A stretch of DNA of 64,000 nucleotides from Trypanosoma brucei gambiense DAL972. Taxonomy: Eukaryota; Euglenozoa; Kinetoplastea; Trypanosomatida; Trypanosomatidae. Below, one piece after another: positions 52,112 through 62,729 of the stretch. The notes beneath the pieces were generated by a model. That model searched no databases. It saw only the letters and a program-made list of their open reading frames with translations, and was not told where the DNA came from. The DNA lies in contig NC_026744.1 of assembly GCF_000210295.1 (NCBI RefSeq), forward strand, positions 1,178,001 through 1,242,000, written 5' to 3'. The first letter of the stretch is position 1. Every line of letters begins with the position of its first letter. A program made the translations under genes and the position numbers.

Positions 52112-52945
52112 TCAAGAATCCAACTTCGCCCCCGAAATGGCACCGGCGCAAACAACACCAAAGCCGAGGCCCATGAAGAGGCGAAAGAACATACCCCCAC
52201 TGTTCCACGTCAGCAGCATCCCTATGATGCCGTAGCCACCAAAGCGACCAGAAGTTCGGAGCCACCGCTCCTCTTCAGGGGACTTCCGGAGACGCATGGC
52301 TGCGCTAACCAACGTATCCACCTGCTCCTTGCTATAGATTTGATAAAAACTGGGGTCGTGTACCTCCACCGCCTGCTTTCCAACACTTACAACACCATAA
52401 GGGTCTAAGAAATCTTCGTACGACAAAGTTTGAGCCTTACCATCACCAGAAGAGTGCCCACAACCACTCCATGAAAACGTTAGCCTCGACCATAGCCAAT
52501 GGTGCTGCTGCCCTTCAGCATTCTCCTTCTCCCTCTGCATCCGTTGATGTTGTCTCCATGCTACCATAGCTTTCGACCGTTCCCAAAGAACCGCGCGGGC
52601 AGCGCGCTCCTCGGAGCAGCCGCAGAAACCATCATAGTAGCAGGCGTAAGCAATCCCTCCGAGAATTCCTATGGGCGTACTGTACCCGGCACTGGGGTAA
52701 AAGTAGTGATGCAGTTTAGAGAGCTCGCGGTCGGCAAAGGAGAGCCGCGGGCGGCGGTAGCCGTAGAAGTACAAAACAGAAAGCAAATACCCAATAGGAA
52801 CCACGCGCCGTACGCCCTGCATGGCCCGAGACTCCATGAGAATAGTGCCCGGTTGTTCCGTGCTGCGCGCACATTCCATGTACTCGGGATAGTCTCGAGG
52901 GTCTATCTGGTAAAATAAGATGGATAAACGATCTAAACCGAACAT
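52112..52945 (-). CDS. Multi-pass membrane protein, probably mitochondrial (277 aa)
   Basis: Three or more hydrophobic segments are visible: VVPIGYLLSVLYFYGY (about 48-63), TPIGILGGIAYACYY (about 90-104) and a long C-terminal one including MFFRLFMGLGFGVVCAGAISG. The last carries a GxGxG-type glycine zipper (GLGFG), as found in small inner-membrane proteins. Between them is a basic, charged loop with a Cys cluster (CGCSEERAARAVLWERS) and a soluble segment (ALSYEDFLDPYGVVSVGKQ region, about 170-240). It lies directly upstream of the MCU-family gene in the same unit. No family recognised; mitochondrial location is inference from residue pattern and not from a presequence. Confidence 0.7.
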   Translation of the reverse strand: MFGLDRLSILFYQIDPRDYPEYMECARSTEQPGTILMESRAMQGVRRVVPIGYLLSVLYFYGYRRPRLSFADRELSKLHHYFYPSAGYSTPIGILGGIAYACYYDGFCGCSEERAARAVLWERSKAMVAWRQHQRMQREKENAEGQQHHWLWSRLTFSWSGCGHSSGDGKAQTLSYEDFLDPYGVVSVGKQAVEVHDPSFYQIYSKEQVDTLVSAAMRLRKSPEEERWLRTSGRFGGYGIIGMLLTWNSGGMFFRLFMGLGFGVVCAGAISGAKLDS

Positions 52946-53919
52946 ACCGACACACCCCGTTGTTTTAGGGGTATTTCCGCTTAATTTGGTACTTATCCGT
53001 TATTATCCTCTGAAGAGGCTACTGACTGGGTGGTTAGGTTTATATATGAATATATTTATTTATTTACGTGTGTTTATGTGCGCGCAGACGTAAAAGAAAC
53101 CACAGCACGAAAAAATCTGTTACGCACAGCGCGTCATCTTTTTTGAATGCGTCACGCCACACACACAAAAAAAGCGGGAATTGAAAGCACAGAGTGAAGA
53201 GTAAGAAGAAATAAATAAGGTAAGGAGCCGAGGGTAAGCAAGCAGCAAGCGAGCACAACTACACCACAAGCGACCAACCGCACGGCACCAAGTAGCAGCG
53301 TGACGGTTGGGGAAAGAAGCAACGACGGAAGAGCAAAAAAAAGAAAAAGATGTAGCAAAAATGATGAAGGAGATCACAACAAGAACACCCAAGTATTCCG
53401 AAGATCTCATTATTTTCGGTGCATCACACGTAACCTTCTCCATTTCGCGCAACTATTTTGTATATATGTTACCACAACTAAACGCACTTTGATTTCTCGG
53501 CCCCCTACAGATACATTTATCGCTGCTTCTATGCTTTACAAACCCTTCATACACGCACATATATACACGACTCAACGACGGGGCAAAACGAAGCTGGACC
53601 ACCAGGGGAAAAGAGAAAGACAAAAACAAAACAATAAATAGAACGACGGCTATATCAATGCAGCCAACAAGACACACGTATCCTTCTCTCCGGAAACGGC
53701 GTGGGGAAGTTGAAATCGGTGTGAAATGTCCGAGGTACAAAATCAGAGAAAACATCGACGCAGAAGAAAAAAAACAAGCAGAGAGAAAAGTAACCATCGA
53801 GAAAGCAAAACGAAATAAGGAGTACGAAAATAGAAGAAATACGTATGTATATATATACGTATATATGCAGGTAATTGAGCACTGTGGTGAAGAATGAGCT
53901 TCAACTCACGCAACTGCAC
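52946..53919 (-). other. Intergenic region
   Basis: No gene supported. Purine-rich on the + strand at 53330-53400 and 53720-53860. Contains the 5' region of the 277-aa gene. Confidence 0.5.
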
Positions 53920-54069
53920 TCAACGGCTCAACCGCAACACATTGTTAGAAGTTGTGCGCGTCATATCCTTCAGTGTTTCGTCCGTGTCCAAAATGTTAAC
54001 CGAAGCCACCCCCTTCCGTTGGAGTTGAACCAACCGCTTAGCAAAAGCTCCGTGCACATACACACGCAT
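53920..54069 (-). CDS. Possible small ORF (49 aa)
   Basis: An ATG at 54067-54069 opens a frame of 49 codons (start MRVYVHGAFAKRLVQLQRKG) with a balanced, non-repetitive composition, unlike the U-rich frames around it. The same frame stays open upstream to 54237 without an ATG. A pyrimidine-rich stretch and AAAATAG with AG near 54130 lie upstream on the coding strand, so a trans-spliced mRNA is possible. No homology recognised. It sits in the gap between the 1432-aa WD protein and the 277-aa membrane protein. Confidence 0.35.
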   Translation of the reverse strand: MRVYVHGAFAKRLVQLQRKGVASVNILDTDETLKDMTRTTSNNVLRLSR

Positions 54070-54586
54070 ACGCGTCGCATTCCACTGTGCCCACTTCCCA
54101 TCCGACAACTTAGATCCACGCACCAAACTATTTTCGGATGTAGCATAAGGAACAGTGCAACAAGGTAAAGGTAAAGAGAACGGAAAACCAAACAACAATA
54201 ATACGTCCCCCCACCCCACATCCGCTCCCTTGTCCAATCAAAATTCCCTACGAACACTCCCACGAGGAAACGCTCAGAAGTGGGGTCAACTTTTTGCAAT
54301 ATACCTGTGCGTGCACATTTGGAAAAAAAAATACCAATGAAAAAGCGACGCGCTTTTTTTCGTCTCTGCTTCCTCCTTCCCAACAAAAAAACTTTACTTC
54401 TCCTTTCGCTCGTTACCGATTCACCTTTCCACTTCTTTAACCTTATGTCATGTTACACACTTACTTCATTTCAGTATTTCAAAGAGAAAAGGGTCACGTT
54501 TCTCCGCGTAGACGAACTCAAAAACGCGCACGCACGCAAAATTCCTTATCGGTACCAAATCACACCCTCCTGATTATGCACAAAGT
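54070..54586 (-). other. Intergenic region
   Basis: Short gap, mixed composition, with pyrimidine-rich DNA on both strands in different places. Holds the 3' UTR of the WD gene. Confidence 0.5.
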
Positions 54587-57500
54587 TCATTCCATATCAT
54601 GGCAAAACCCCTTGCAGTACCGCTCGGCAATGGGGCCACCACGCCAAAGCGGAATAAACACCTGGCCCACCTCCTCATTAACAACTGCTTCCTCTATTAT
54701 CCGAGCAAAGCGACTCTGCACCTTTTGGCAGTAACGTAAGAGTGCAGCCGTCTTCGCTCGCACAGCCTCAACATCTTCCGCAACTTCATCCAGGACTGCC
54801 ATGAGCCCGAAATCCGCCGCTTTCATTGTGTTACCACTGTCTTGAGAAATGAACAGCGGCGGCACAACGTCGCCCTTCCCCGCGCGTTGAATGTATAGAC
54901 CTAAAAGTATAAGCCACTGCATGCAGCGCTCCACACCCGTCGGGACGACACCATCAGTGGATTGAGATTGCTCTTCTGAGCGGGATAAACCCCCTTGTTC
55001 ATCTGATCCATCGGTCGCTGATGCAGACAACTGGGCCGAACCGTTCTCCCGCTGTGATAAAAGCACGACAGAGCGCAACTGAGTAAGCTCGTTGTGTAAA
55101 TCTTGCAAGAACGAACGCCAGTCATCAACTTGTTGTTCCATGGCTTTGAAGTTATCCTTGTGAAAGGACCGGGGTTGCTCATCACTGTGGAAAACTAAAC
55201 CACTCAAGCACTCAAGACACTCGAAGAGCAGGTGCATCGTTAACCGGCTCCAATACAGCAACCCACGGAGCCTTCCCGAATGAACATGAAGTTTTTCACT
55301 TGGGATAAGGAAGAAACCACCCACCGTTTCTTTTGGCACGGTCGGTGGCAGAGTCCATTGCGCATCTCGAAACGACTCCCTCATGCGGGATGCCACTGAC
55401 TCCAGCTCCAAACTCACGCTGACCATCCACGCAGTGCTACATCTTGGTGCCCCTTCAGCCACAGAAAACTGCCCACCGACGCTCCCATTTCGTGACCCCC
55501 CACAATTTGTAGACTCAGATGCTATCCATGGCCTGTCGCCTCTCAAAACATGAGCGGCAGCATTTCCACTCTCGCTTATGCTCTTTTCGCCATCACTTTG
55601 GCAGTCATTGAAGTCAGAAAACAACGCCTCCGCAACCACCATGATGGACTCCCTCCGACACACATCAACCATTACCTGAGACCTGCGAAGATGCCACAGG
55701 ACGGCGTACTGCATGAAGTCTTGAAAAAGATCCGGTTTCTGACCCCCCTCATATGGCAAGTATATGACTTTCTGCGTCTCTCCAAGACAGCACCAAAACT
55801 TTCCGACGTCCTTAACAAATGTTTCCACGAAGGCGACCTCGTCGCCAATCATTGTCATAATACGCTGCGGCCGCATGGCCACGACGGAGACCTGACTGGG
55901 CCGAGGTGAGTGTGTGTGAGATGCGGCAAACATATTATCTACGCTGTTCCGAGTGCGATGGTTGCCACCACTAGCATATTGGGCCGGTCCTTGGCTTTCC
56001 CGCTCACTAGTTAATGCATTCACACTGCCATGACGCGATGCCTTCCTTGCAACGTCACAATATAGGTGCTGCTGTGCTGATAGAAGGCGGGAATTGAGAG
56101 TGATCAGTCCTCCTATTGCCTCATTAATTTCCTTGGGGGAGCTTGAAACAGAGATCTGCTCCACCTGTTGAAGCGCCTGATTGAGAAGTTGAACGTGACG
56201 GTCGCCGTAAATTGAATTGGACGCATCCCAGTTTGCCTCGGGTGGCTGCACCAACGTCGCATCTGCTTCTTCAAGCAACCTCTGTGCTTGCGTGCGAAGC
56301 GCCTGCTCTATGCGCGCAATACCATTAATAAACGCAGTATTCCGCTCGACAATACGTGCATTGTGCCGTTGTAGACTCTCCAATTGTCGTCTATGAGATT
56401 CCCTTTCCCCTTGCCCGGAACGTGTCAGTTGTGCCACCCAACGCAACAGTGACTCGGGTGGTAACTCACAACCACTCATGCTTACAGGATCTTCCGCCCT
56501 CGAGTAACTGTTGCTGAAACCCCTAACAGAATCGCGAAGTTTATCAACATCAAGGCGCGGTGATGGGCTTGCACGGCCACTAACGGCATTAGTGGCACTA
56601 CGGCTGACACCGGGACGACGAGGATACGAAGAACTCTCCCCCCTCTCCGCAGCAACTCCCACACTGCTTAACCTCAGCCGTTCCACAGCGGCGGCGATTA
56701 CGCGACCCTCATGACTTTGGTACTCCTGCTCGATGGCATTTAATGCGGCACCATCGATCGCAGGGCCAAGTTGGTCACCGATGGCTAGCCGCGACACCAA
56801 ACTATGGAGTTTAGACATGTCATCGAGAAGAAGACGCGATGATCGGGAAGTGGCGGAAAGAGTCTTGAAGTCCTCGAGTTGCTTCGCGAAGTTCGTGAGC
56901 ATTGCCATCATCTCTGGTGACGTGCCAGCCTGCACAGGAATATTCCTGTCACCATGTTTGTTAGTTGCGTTGTGCTCATTGTAACCTCTGCCTGCGTTAG
57001 ACACGTGCGGATTATTGTTATTAAAACTGCCGTAGTAGAAACCAGATGACTCTACGCGTGTCGGCACAACAGCAGATGGACGCTGTGGGCAGACGTTGCT
57101 CACAGTACTTTCCTCACGCACTAACGCGCCTCGTTTCTCAGTGGCAAAAACAACAGGGTGGTGAACAGATGAAGCCCCTTGGGGTCCGGCTCCCGTAGCA
57201 GCACTCGGAGAAGTTGCCGCCGCAGGGGGGAGCGTAGAAGCTGGAATTTGATGTGCAACCATTTGTGTGCGACGAGTGTTCGGTGCATCTACGGTGACTT
57301 TTCGCTGTTGCGGAACAGAGGTTAATTGTCCACCTCTGCATAGTGTTTTTGTGTCCTCGTAGTTGAACACGGAAAGATATCTGTCTGACCGTCCTTCCTT
57401 CTCCGCAATGACGATAAACGGGACGGCAGTTAGCAATTGTGCTCCAACAGAAGTGACGCTCCCATCCAGTCCCATACCGCGGAAGAGCACCGATGGAGCT

Positions 57501-58885
57501 AGAGGATCACTTAAGTCTATAAGAGCGATGGACTCCTTGTTGCATTGCAATAGTCCTCCATATCCCGTCACAAGTGCCTTGTTGTCTAAGAAGGACATGC
57601 TGCTCAAGCTCACCCCAACAGCACCTGTGACGGCACAGGTGCCTGGATCCACAATAACGAGTGTACGGTGCATTGCAACATATATGAGATCACTAGGTTC
57701 ATAAAACTGAATGAAACGCATCTCCCCCTTCATATTAACCATATTTTCCGCCTTGTCATTTGACTGGGTGTGCACCCGCACATTGTTACCGTTGGAATCA
57801 AAAACCCGAATATAATTGTCATTACTAATCGCCCATATCTGTTTGCGGGTGCTAACGTACACAACACTAGAAATGATGGTGGCAATGTTCCGACTCTTGC
57901 TGCAACGTCGCGCCTGCGGATCCCACACCTTCAGCGCTTTATCTTTACCTGCCGTTAACACCTTCCCATAACTAAGAAACCAAACTCCGGTAATCGTCTG
58001 TGCGTGTGCATTGCGCAACACACCAGCAACGCTATAGTCTGAAAGATCGACGATAACTATACTACCACGACTGACACCACACCACAGGACATACGACTCC
58101 TCACCCTCCACACCGTGATCAGGTTGGGGTTTAACGGCGGCAGAAACAACCGAGTGACTACGGTTGGAGCGGTGCTTTGGTGAAGACGTCTTAAATGTCA
58201 CTAACTTCGCCGCTGGAACACGTACAACCGCCATCGCATGCACATGGGTTACATCTAATTCGCGGTTAACCTCCAGCTGCACTCCCTTAAAGTCTAGTAG
58301 GGTGACAGGGTCATCGTCAACCGCGGCAAAAAATGACGCATTATCAGGTGCGACAACCAGCGCCCGCACTGCCTGAGTGAGAGACATGCGCGAAACGGGG
58401 CGCATAAGCTTAAGGTGATCCGGCACTTGCTGTTGGGCAACTTTCCTAATCACACTCTTGCCATTACTGGTTTCAGTTGCTGTCTCAGGTGACTGGGAAC
58501 CGACGTGAGTGGAACTTCCATGGTCCACGAAGGTGTCATCATCATCTGCCGACACGGTCGCGTAGTGTGTTGTCGGCACCACAACAGTTGAAACCGCCGG
58601 GCACTCCGTTGATTTCACGCTATTCAAACTAGGCCTTGTGACACTAGCGGTGTCGCTGCGGTTGTTAGTTAGTTCGCCATCGCTATTCGAAAATTTCTCG
58701 GTCAAACTATCCTCCAGGTCGCGGGTCCGGTCGCCCTCCGGCACAGCCGCCACAGTGTATAGTTGAACACGCGACTCGGCCTGCACTGCAGCTGGGGGAA
58801 GACGTGCAAATTGTTCACCAACGCCCCAACCGCCACCTGTTTCGACAGAGCCGAGCGAAAGCTCAGGAATGAAGGGTGCTGCCAT
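54587..58885 (-). CDS. Large WD40/coiled-coil protein (1432 aa)
   Basis: The N-terminal third (about 160-530) holds WD-type blades, most clearly SRGSIVIVDLSDYSVAGVL, ITGVWFLSYGKVLTAGKDKALKVWDP and KQIWAISNDNYIRVFDSNG. A disordered Ser/Ala/Pro-rich region follows (about 545-660). Around 670-980 there are helical segments with coiled-coil character (NFAKQLEDFKTLSATS, LESLQRHNARIVERNTAF, LNQALQQVEQIS). The C-terminal 400 residues look folded and helical with a DVCRRESIMVVAEALF-type core, ending QVFIPLWRGGPIAERYCKG. A beta-propeller plus coiled coil plus helical domain suggests a scaffold, for example of vesicle or cytoskeletal type. No closer family recognised. Confidence 0.8.
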   Translation of the reverse strand: MAAPFIPELSLGSVETGGGWGVGEQFARLPPAAVQAESRVQLYTVAAVPEGDRTRDLEDSLTEKFSNSDGELTNNRSDTASVTRPSLNSVKSTECPAVSTVVVPTTHYATVSADDDDTFVDHGSSTHVGSQSPETATETSNGKSVIRKVAQQQVPDHLKLMRPVSRMSLTQAVRALVVAPDNASFFAAVDDDPVTLLDFKGVQLEVNRELDVTHVHAMAVVRVPAAKLVTFKTSSPKHRSNRSHSVVSAAVKPQPDHGVEGEESYVLWCGVSRGSIVIVDLSDYSVAGVLRNAHAQTITGVWFLSYGKVLTAGKDKALKVWDPQARRCSKSRNIATIISSVVYVSTRKQIWAISNDNYIRVFDSNGNNVRVHTQSNDKAENMVNMKGEMRFIQFYEPSDLIYVAMHRTLVIVDPGTCAVTGAVGVSLSSMSFLDNKALVTGYGGLLQCNKESIALIDLSDPLAPSVLFRGMGLDGSVTSVGAQLLTAVPFIVIAEKEGRSDRYLSVFNYEDTKTLCRGGQLTSVPQQRKVTVDAPNTRRTQMVAHQIPASTLPPAAATSPSAATGAGPQGASSVHHPVVFATEKRGALVREESTVSNVCPQRPSAVVPTRVESSGFYYGSFNNNNPHVSNAGRGYNEHNATNKHGDRNIPVQAGTSPEMMAMLTNFAKQLEDFKTLSATSRSSRLLLDDMSKLHSLVSRLAIGDQLGPAIDGAALNAIEQEYQSHEGRVIAAAVERLRLSSVGVAAERGESSSYPRRPGVSRSATNAVSGRASPSPRLDVDKLRDSVRGFSNSYSRAEDPVSMSGCELPPESLLRWVAQLTRSGQGERESHRRQLESLQRHNARIVERNTAFINGIARIEQALRTQAQRLLEEADATLVQPPEANWDASNSIYGDRHVQLLNQALQQVEQISVSSSPKEINEAIGGLITLNSRLLSAQQHLYCDVARKASRHGSVNALTSERESQGPAQYASGGNHRTRNSVDNMFAASHTHSPRPSQVSVVAMRPQRIMTMIGDEVAFVETFVKDVGKFWCCLGETQKVIYLPYEGGQKPDLFQDFMQYAVLWHLRRSQVMVDVCRRESIMVVAEALFSDFNDCQSDGEKSISESGNAAAHVLRGDRPWIASESTNCGGSRNGSVGGQFSVAEGAPRCSTAWMVSVSLELESVASRMRESFRDAQWTLPPTVPKETVGGFFLIPSEKLHVHSGRLRGLLYWSRLTMHLLFECLECLSGLVFHSDEQPRSFHKDNFKAMEQQVDDWRSFLQDLHNELTQLRSVVLLSQRENGSAQLSASATDGSDEQGGLSRSEEQSQSTDGVVPTGVERCMQWLILLGLYIQRAGKGDVVPPLFISQDSGNTMKAADFGLMAVLDEVAEDVEAVRAKTAALLRYCQKVQSRFARIIEEAVVNEEVGQVFIPLWRGGPIAERYCKGFCHDME

Positions 58886-60514
58886 AACTGCGTCAAAACG
58901 CTTACCTCAACCACAATAAAATCCCTACGTCGCACCACGCACAATCCGCTAGAAATAAATCAATCAGTCAATATGTATACAGATACGTATATATTTATGT
59001 ATACTCTTAGCTTCTCTGAAGAGAGAGAGCAATTTTGCTACACCCCAGTACCCTCACTTTCAAGAGCACAAATCACGAAACAGCCCTCAATGGAAGGCAA
59101 AAGTTCACAATATCTGGGATCTCCTCTGCCAATTCCGTGGTTGCGTGGACCCTCCGCTTTGGAGGAAGCGACCGCGTGAGGCGTCGAAGGGAGGAACCGC
59201 GCGCACGGCTTTGATCAATTTTCCCTCCGTTGTGTGACGCCTCTCCTATTGAATTGTAACTTCGTAGTCTGTAATGCAATTCCACGCCGTTAATTTCCTT
59301 TCTCCTGCCCCCCTTTCCCTCTATACTTGTTTTCTACCAGTTATCTAAGTGAGACCAACAGTTACCAAAAAAAAAAAAGAAATAAACAATAAAAATAAAC
59401 AGTGATGGCCATAATATCAGGAAAAAAAAAATAGGACACAACATGAAAGAATTGAGATAACAAAAAAAAATATCTCGGCTTTACAATTTCCCTCCGCCTC
59501 CCCCTCTCGATGAAACACACTGTACACGCCTCGTAATGGCCATCGTTGGGACCATTACAATTAATGTTGGTATTTCTACAGCTACTGTTATTCCCGCTTT
59601 TCCACATACACATACACACACATACACACACATACACACACACACACCAAATGAAAATTATCCTCCTCACGACATTACCCACTGGACCTTTCCTTTTGAT
59701 GCTACGGTTACCGCCGGTTTGTTTCCTCCTATGCCGAACTACCCAACTCCTTTGACAAAAAAATAAAAAGAAAGATTTGTCTTCAGCACGATCACCCCTC
59801 CTCAGCGGGCCTCTCCTGGTGGCGGCTGCTTAGACTAATTCGGAGGCAATAAAGTAACATACCTTGAGATGAAGAAAGGGGGGAGCGTATATGGTGCTTT
59901 AGGGGAAGGGGAGAAAATGAACAGGAGAATAGAGAGTCGTTGACAGAGAGAGCAAGTGAGTAACGCTCAAAAAACGAAAGAATGTGACAGTGGAAACAAA
60001 GGCAAGGGTTTCCACAGAGGCCGGAAACCACAAGGACTTTACTGAAGTAATGCATCGTAGACCCTTGTCACTCCTGATAGCTTTTGGTTTTTTGTTGTTG
60101 TAGTTTTCTTTTTCGTTTATATCACTGAATAAAATAATAAAGTAAACCATTTTAAGAGAGAAGTGGTCTCCCTCCCACAGATCGACGTCCTCAAAGAGAA
60201 AGGTCGGCAGACAAGTAAGAAGAGCAAAATCACAGAGGAATCGAGGGTTCAACAAGGAAAAAGGGAGTATCAATTTCATTGTTTAAACAACGAAAAATAT
60301 CAATAAGCTCAGAAGAGGGGCACGTCCAAATGGAACGAGCTGTAATGGAGGACATAGGAAAACGTTTCCTCCAACATGCTACACCACCTCAACAATGCAA
60401 ACACAAACATGAAGCTCCCGCCCTCGTACTCCCGAGGTACTCTCTCCTTCACTCATGTGCCACAAACTCCTACAAACTCCAGTGCTGATGTGGCTGCCGC
60501 GACAGTTCACTACA
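58886..60514 (-). other. Intergenic region
   Basis: No gene supported. A-rich on the + strand at 59368-59475 (pyrimidine tracts on the coding strand) and containing a (CATACACACA)n repeat. A 71-codon - strand frame at 59073-59285 lacks any ATG. Holds the eS12 3' UTR and the WD gene 5' region. Confidence 0.5.
59603..59648. repeat. (CATACACACA)n decanucleotide/CA repeat
   Basis: About three tandem copies of a ten-base unit CATACACACA, flanked by CA units. Confidence 0.9.
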
Positions 60515-60949
60515 TTACTGCAGTTGCGACAGAAGGTAGTCAAGAGCCTTTGTGCGCTCGCCAAAATCCCTTACAGCAAGGCAGGAACACTTCAACGTCT
60601 TCCGTACCGAACCGTCGGCGGCCATTCTGGTGAGTCCTGCCCATTGAGCGAGTTTCTCGCGCTCGTCCATGCTTACGAGGTCAATGTTGTTTTGTTTGGC
60701 GAGAGCAGTAACAAGCTTTTTGTACTCCTCATCCTCGCAATCATCAGCAAGTACACAAAGGTGAGCCGTGCGGCGGTCCAAGGCCCGTGTGACCTCTGAA
60801 AGGCCGCAAATGAGGCCATTCGTCTCACGAGCTTTCATCAACACAATCCGGAGAGCGTCTTCGAGGCTGTCCGGCATTGCATCTGCGACGGCATCAATCA
60901 CCGCTGGCTCTGGAACCTTATCTGCAACCAACGATGTCTCCTCTGCCAT
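60515..60949 (-). CDS. RPS12: 40S ribosomal protein S12 (eS12)
   Basis: 144 aa, the usual length. Family hallmarks are ALRIVLMKARETNGLICGLSEVTRALDRR, HLCVLADDCEDEEYKKLVTALAKQNNI and a final LKCSCLAVRDFGERT segment, matching eS12. It belongs to the L7Ae/L30e-like fold and sits on the small-subunit beak. The ATG at 60947-60949 is the first after a splice acceptor near 60986. An N-terminal Ala/Val/Pro-rich tail precedes the conserved domain. Its neighbour upstream in the unit is eL18, so two ribosomal proteins share an order here, although each mRNA is processed separately. Confidence 0.95.
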   Translation of the reverse strand: MAEETSLVADKVPEPAVIDAVADAMPDSLEDALRIVLMKARETNGLICGLSEVTRALDRRTAHLCVLADDCEDEEYKKLVTALAKQNNIDLVSMDEREKLAQWAGLTRMAADGSVRKTLKCSCLAVRDFGERTKALDYLLSQLQ

Positions 60950-60984
60950 TATTTCTTAGATGTTTACCGTTGTGGGAAAGGACG

Positions 60985-61062
60985 CTAGTCCCACACACGC
61001 ACATACGAAGATGTAATGGAAGCATAAAAAAAAGTTAAAAAAGAGGAAGAAACGAAAGACGA
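60985..61062 (-). promoter_or_regulatory. Probable spliced-leader acceptor for eS12
   Basis: On the - strand a strong pyrimidine tract (about 61025-61062) precedes GGGACTAG with AG at 60985-60986. The 5' UTR would be about 35 nt. Confidence 0.6.
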
Positions 61063-61368
61063 GTGGTAAGGGCAACGTGAAACGAAGGCATGGAGCTTAG
61101 AACAACAGGACTGATCGTCGCCGGGCTCACCACAAGTAAATGCGGCAGCTCCCAGACCGTCTGTGGGGCTGGCCGGGGAAAAAAAAAAATGCGTTTCCCC
61201 CTCTGCTCATTCTTCACTAGTAACGGTTGGAGAAATAGTGCTTGAAATAACAAAACATCAAAAGAATATGCGACACCGTGCGTGTACAAATGACAACGAA
61301 CTCCCTCCAGGGGCTCCACACTTCCAACCACGTGTTGCTGCCACAGCATTTGATTCCAGTGGTCAGAA
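61063..61368 (-). other. Intergenic region
   Basis: The eL18 3' UTR. Only shadow frames seen. Confidence 0.5.
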
Positions 61369-61950
61369 CTACTTGTGACGGAAGGCGTGACGCCGCTTGC
61401 TCGAGCGCTGCCTTTCCTTTCCACGTGACGACACATGCGGTTTCGCGTGGCTTCCAGGAACACCTGCAGCACCAAAGTGTTTCACTGATTCGCGTCCAGA
61501 CTTACGGCCACGGAGCAACATCGTGTTTTTCCCCGTCGGTGCCATCATCGCAAGTTGATCGAAGGTTAAGCACTCGCCACCAGCACCAGTAATGCGCTCG
61601 CGGGCGCTCTTCGAGAAGCGGAGGGCGCAGATACGGAGGGCTGGAATGCGGGTCATGCGAACATCATCGAGCACGTCACCAACAATGACGGCAATTGGTG
61701 ACTTCTTCCCCTTCTTAAGCCACACGGTGCGGCGCCTCATGCAGACAGCAATGCGGCTGAGTGAAATGGGCGCACGGTTGTTACGGCTCTTCAGCAGACG
61801 CTTGTGGATAAGTTTATTGAATGGGGAATTGGTACGCTTCCCAAGGAACTTGTACAGCTTGATGAGGAGCTTTATGTACGGGTTCGTCGAGTAGGTGTGG
61901 TGGCGCACCACCCGCTTCTTCTTCTGCACTCCGGTGAGGTCTACGCCCAT
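61369..61950 (-). CDS. RPL18: 60S ribosomal protein L18 (eL18)
   Basis: 193 aa. Conserved blocks YIKLLIKLYKFLGKRTNS, FNKLIHKRLLKSRNNRAPIS, ARERITGAGGECLTFDQLA and the basic C-terminal tail KPHVSSRGKERQRSSKRRH identify eL18. It binds 28S rRNA in the large subunit. Starts at the ATG at 61948-61950 (MGVDLTG). It lies upstream of eS12 on the same strand with a gap of 419 bp. Confidence 0.95.
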   Translation of the reverse strand: MGVDLTGVQKKKRVVRHHTYSTNPYIKLLIKLYKFLGKRTNSPFNKLIHKRLLKSRNNRAPISLSRIAVCMRRRTVWLKKGKKSPIAVIVGDVLDDVRMTRIPALRICALRFSKSARERITGAGGECLTFDQLAMMAPTGKNTMLLRGRKSGRESVKHFGAAGVPGSHAKPHVSSRGKERQRSSKRRHAFRHK

Positions 61951-62729
61951 TGTCTGGTCTGCTTACCCAAAGTGACAATTAGGGTGGGGAAGTTCCGAAC
62001 ACGCACACAGGCACTACCATCATTGTACACGTTGTTTAATAAAACAACAGTTTAAGACGAGGAGGTAAAAGAGAATGTTGGATAATCAGCAAGAGTGTAA
62101 TGCAAATAACCAGAAAGTAGAAAAAAATCAAGCACAGAAACGTGCACACGCATGTAGAGATAGCGAGGCAGGTAACATCTCCCCGCCCCTCACTTACAGC
62201 TTCCCTGTCGCTTGCAGAACCTTCAAATCCAACAACCACACCATCCCACATCTCCATATCATCTGCCGTGGCCGTTGTCCAACCCCATCTCTCACCATGA
62301 ACAACAAAGTGTGAATGTGTGAAAAGAGAAAAAGTTAACGCTGTTACGTAGCCAGTATCCCACAATATCAATAAACCAGTCATCCTCACTTTCTTTACCC
62401 CTCCCCATCAACCGGGGGAAATGTGCACATGTGTGATGATTTTGTCAATAAAATCCGGCCCCCCACACCCATCCCATGCTCCGAGCAGAACTCGCGTCCG
62501 TCAACTAAATATATGCTGTTACACATAACTGACCTTCCCAACTTCTCCCTCTTCATGTTAGTGGGCAACCTCATTCATCTCTTCTTCTAGGAGGAGCATA
62601 CATAAGCGGTTTCCCCCGCTCCCACTATACCTCGGGCCTCCCCTTCATTCCTTCTTCACTTCCCTTATCCCCACGTAATTAGTTAGCACCGCATATGGCT
62701 TTCCGCTAAACTTCCTCCCTTCGAGGACG
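61951..62729 (-). other. Intergenic region
   Basis: Contains a coding-strand pyrimidine stretch at 62046-62075 and 62110-62140 that probably serves eL18 splicing, plus the 3' UTR of the UPF0301 gene. A 117-codon frame here (62036-62389) owes its hydrophobic C-terminus to that tract. Confidence 0.55.

Noticed and set aside
59073..59285. 71-codon - strand frame with coding-like composition
   Set aside because: No in-frame ATG and located in the 5' region of the large WD gene.
62036..62389. 117-codon - strand ORF with an ATG and a hydrophobic C-terminal helix
   Set aside because: The hydrophobic part is the translation of the pyrimidine tract that probably serves eL18 trans-splicing, and the frame lies in the gap before eL18.
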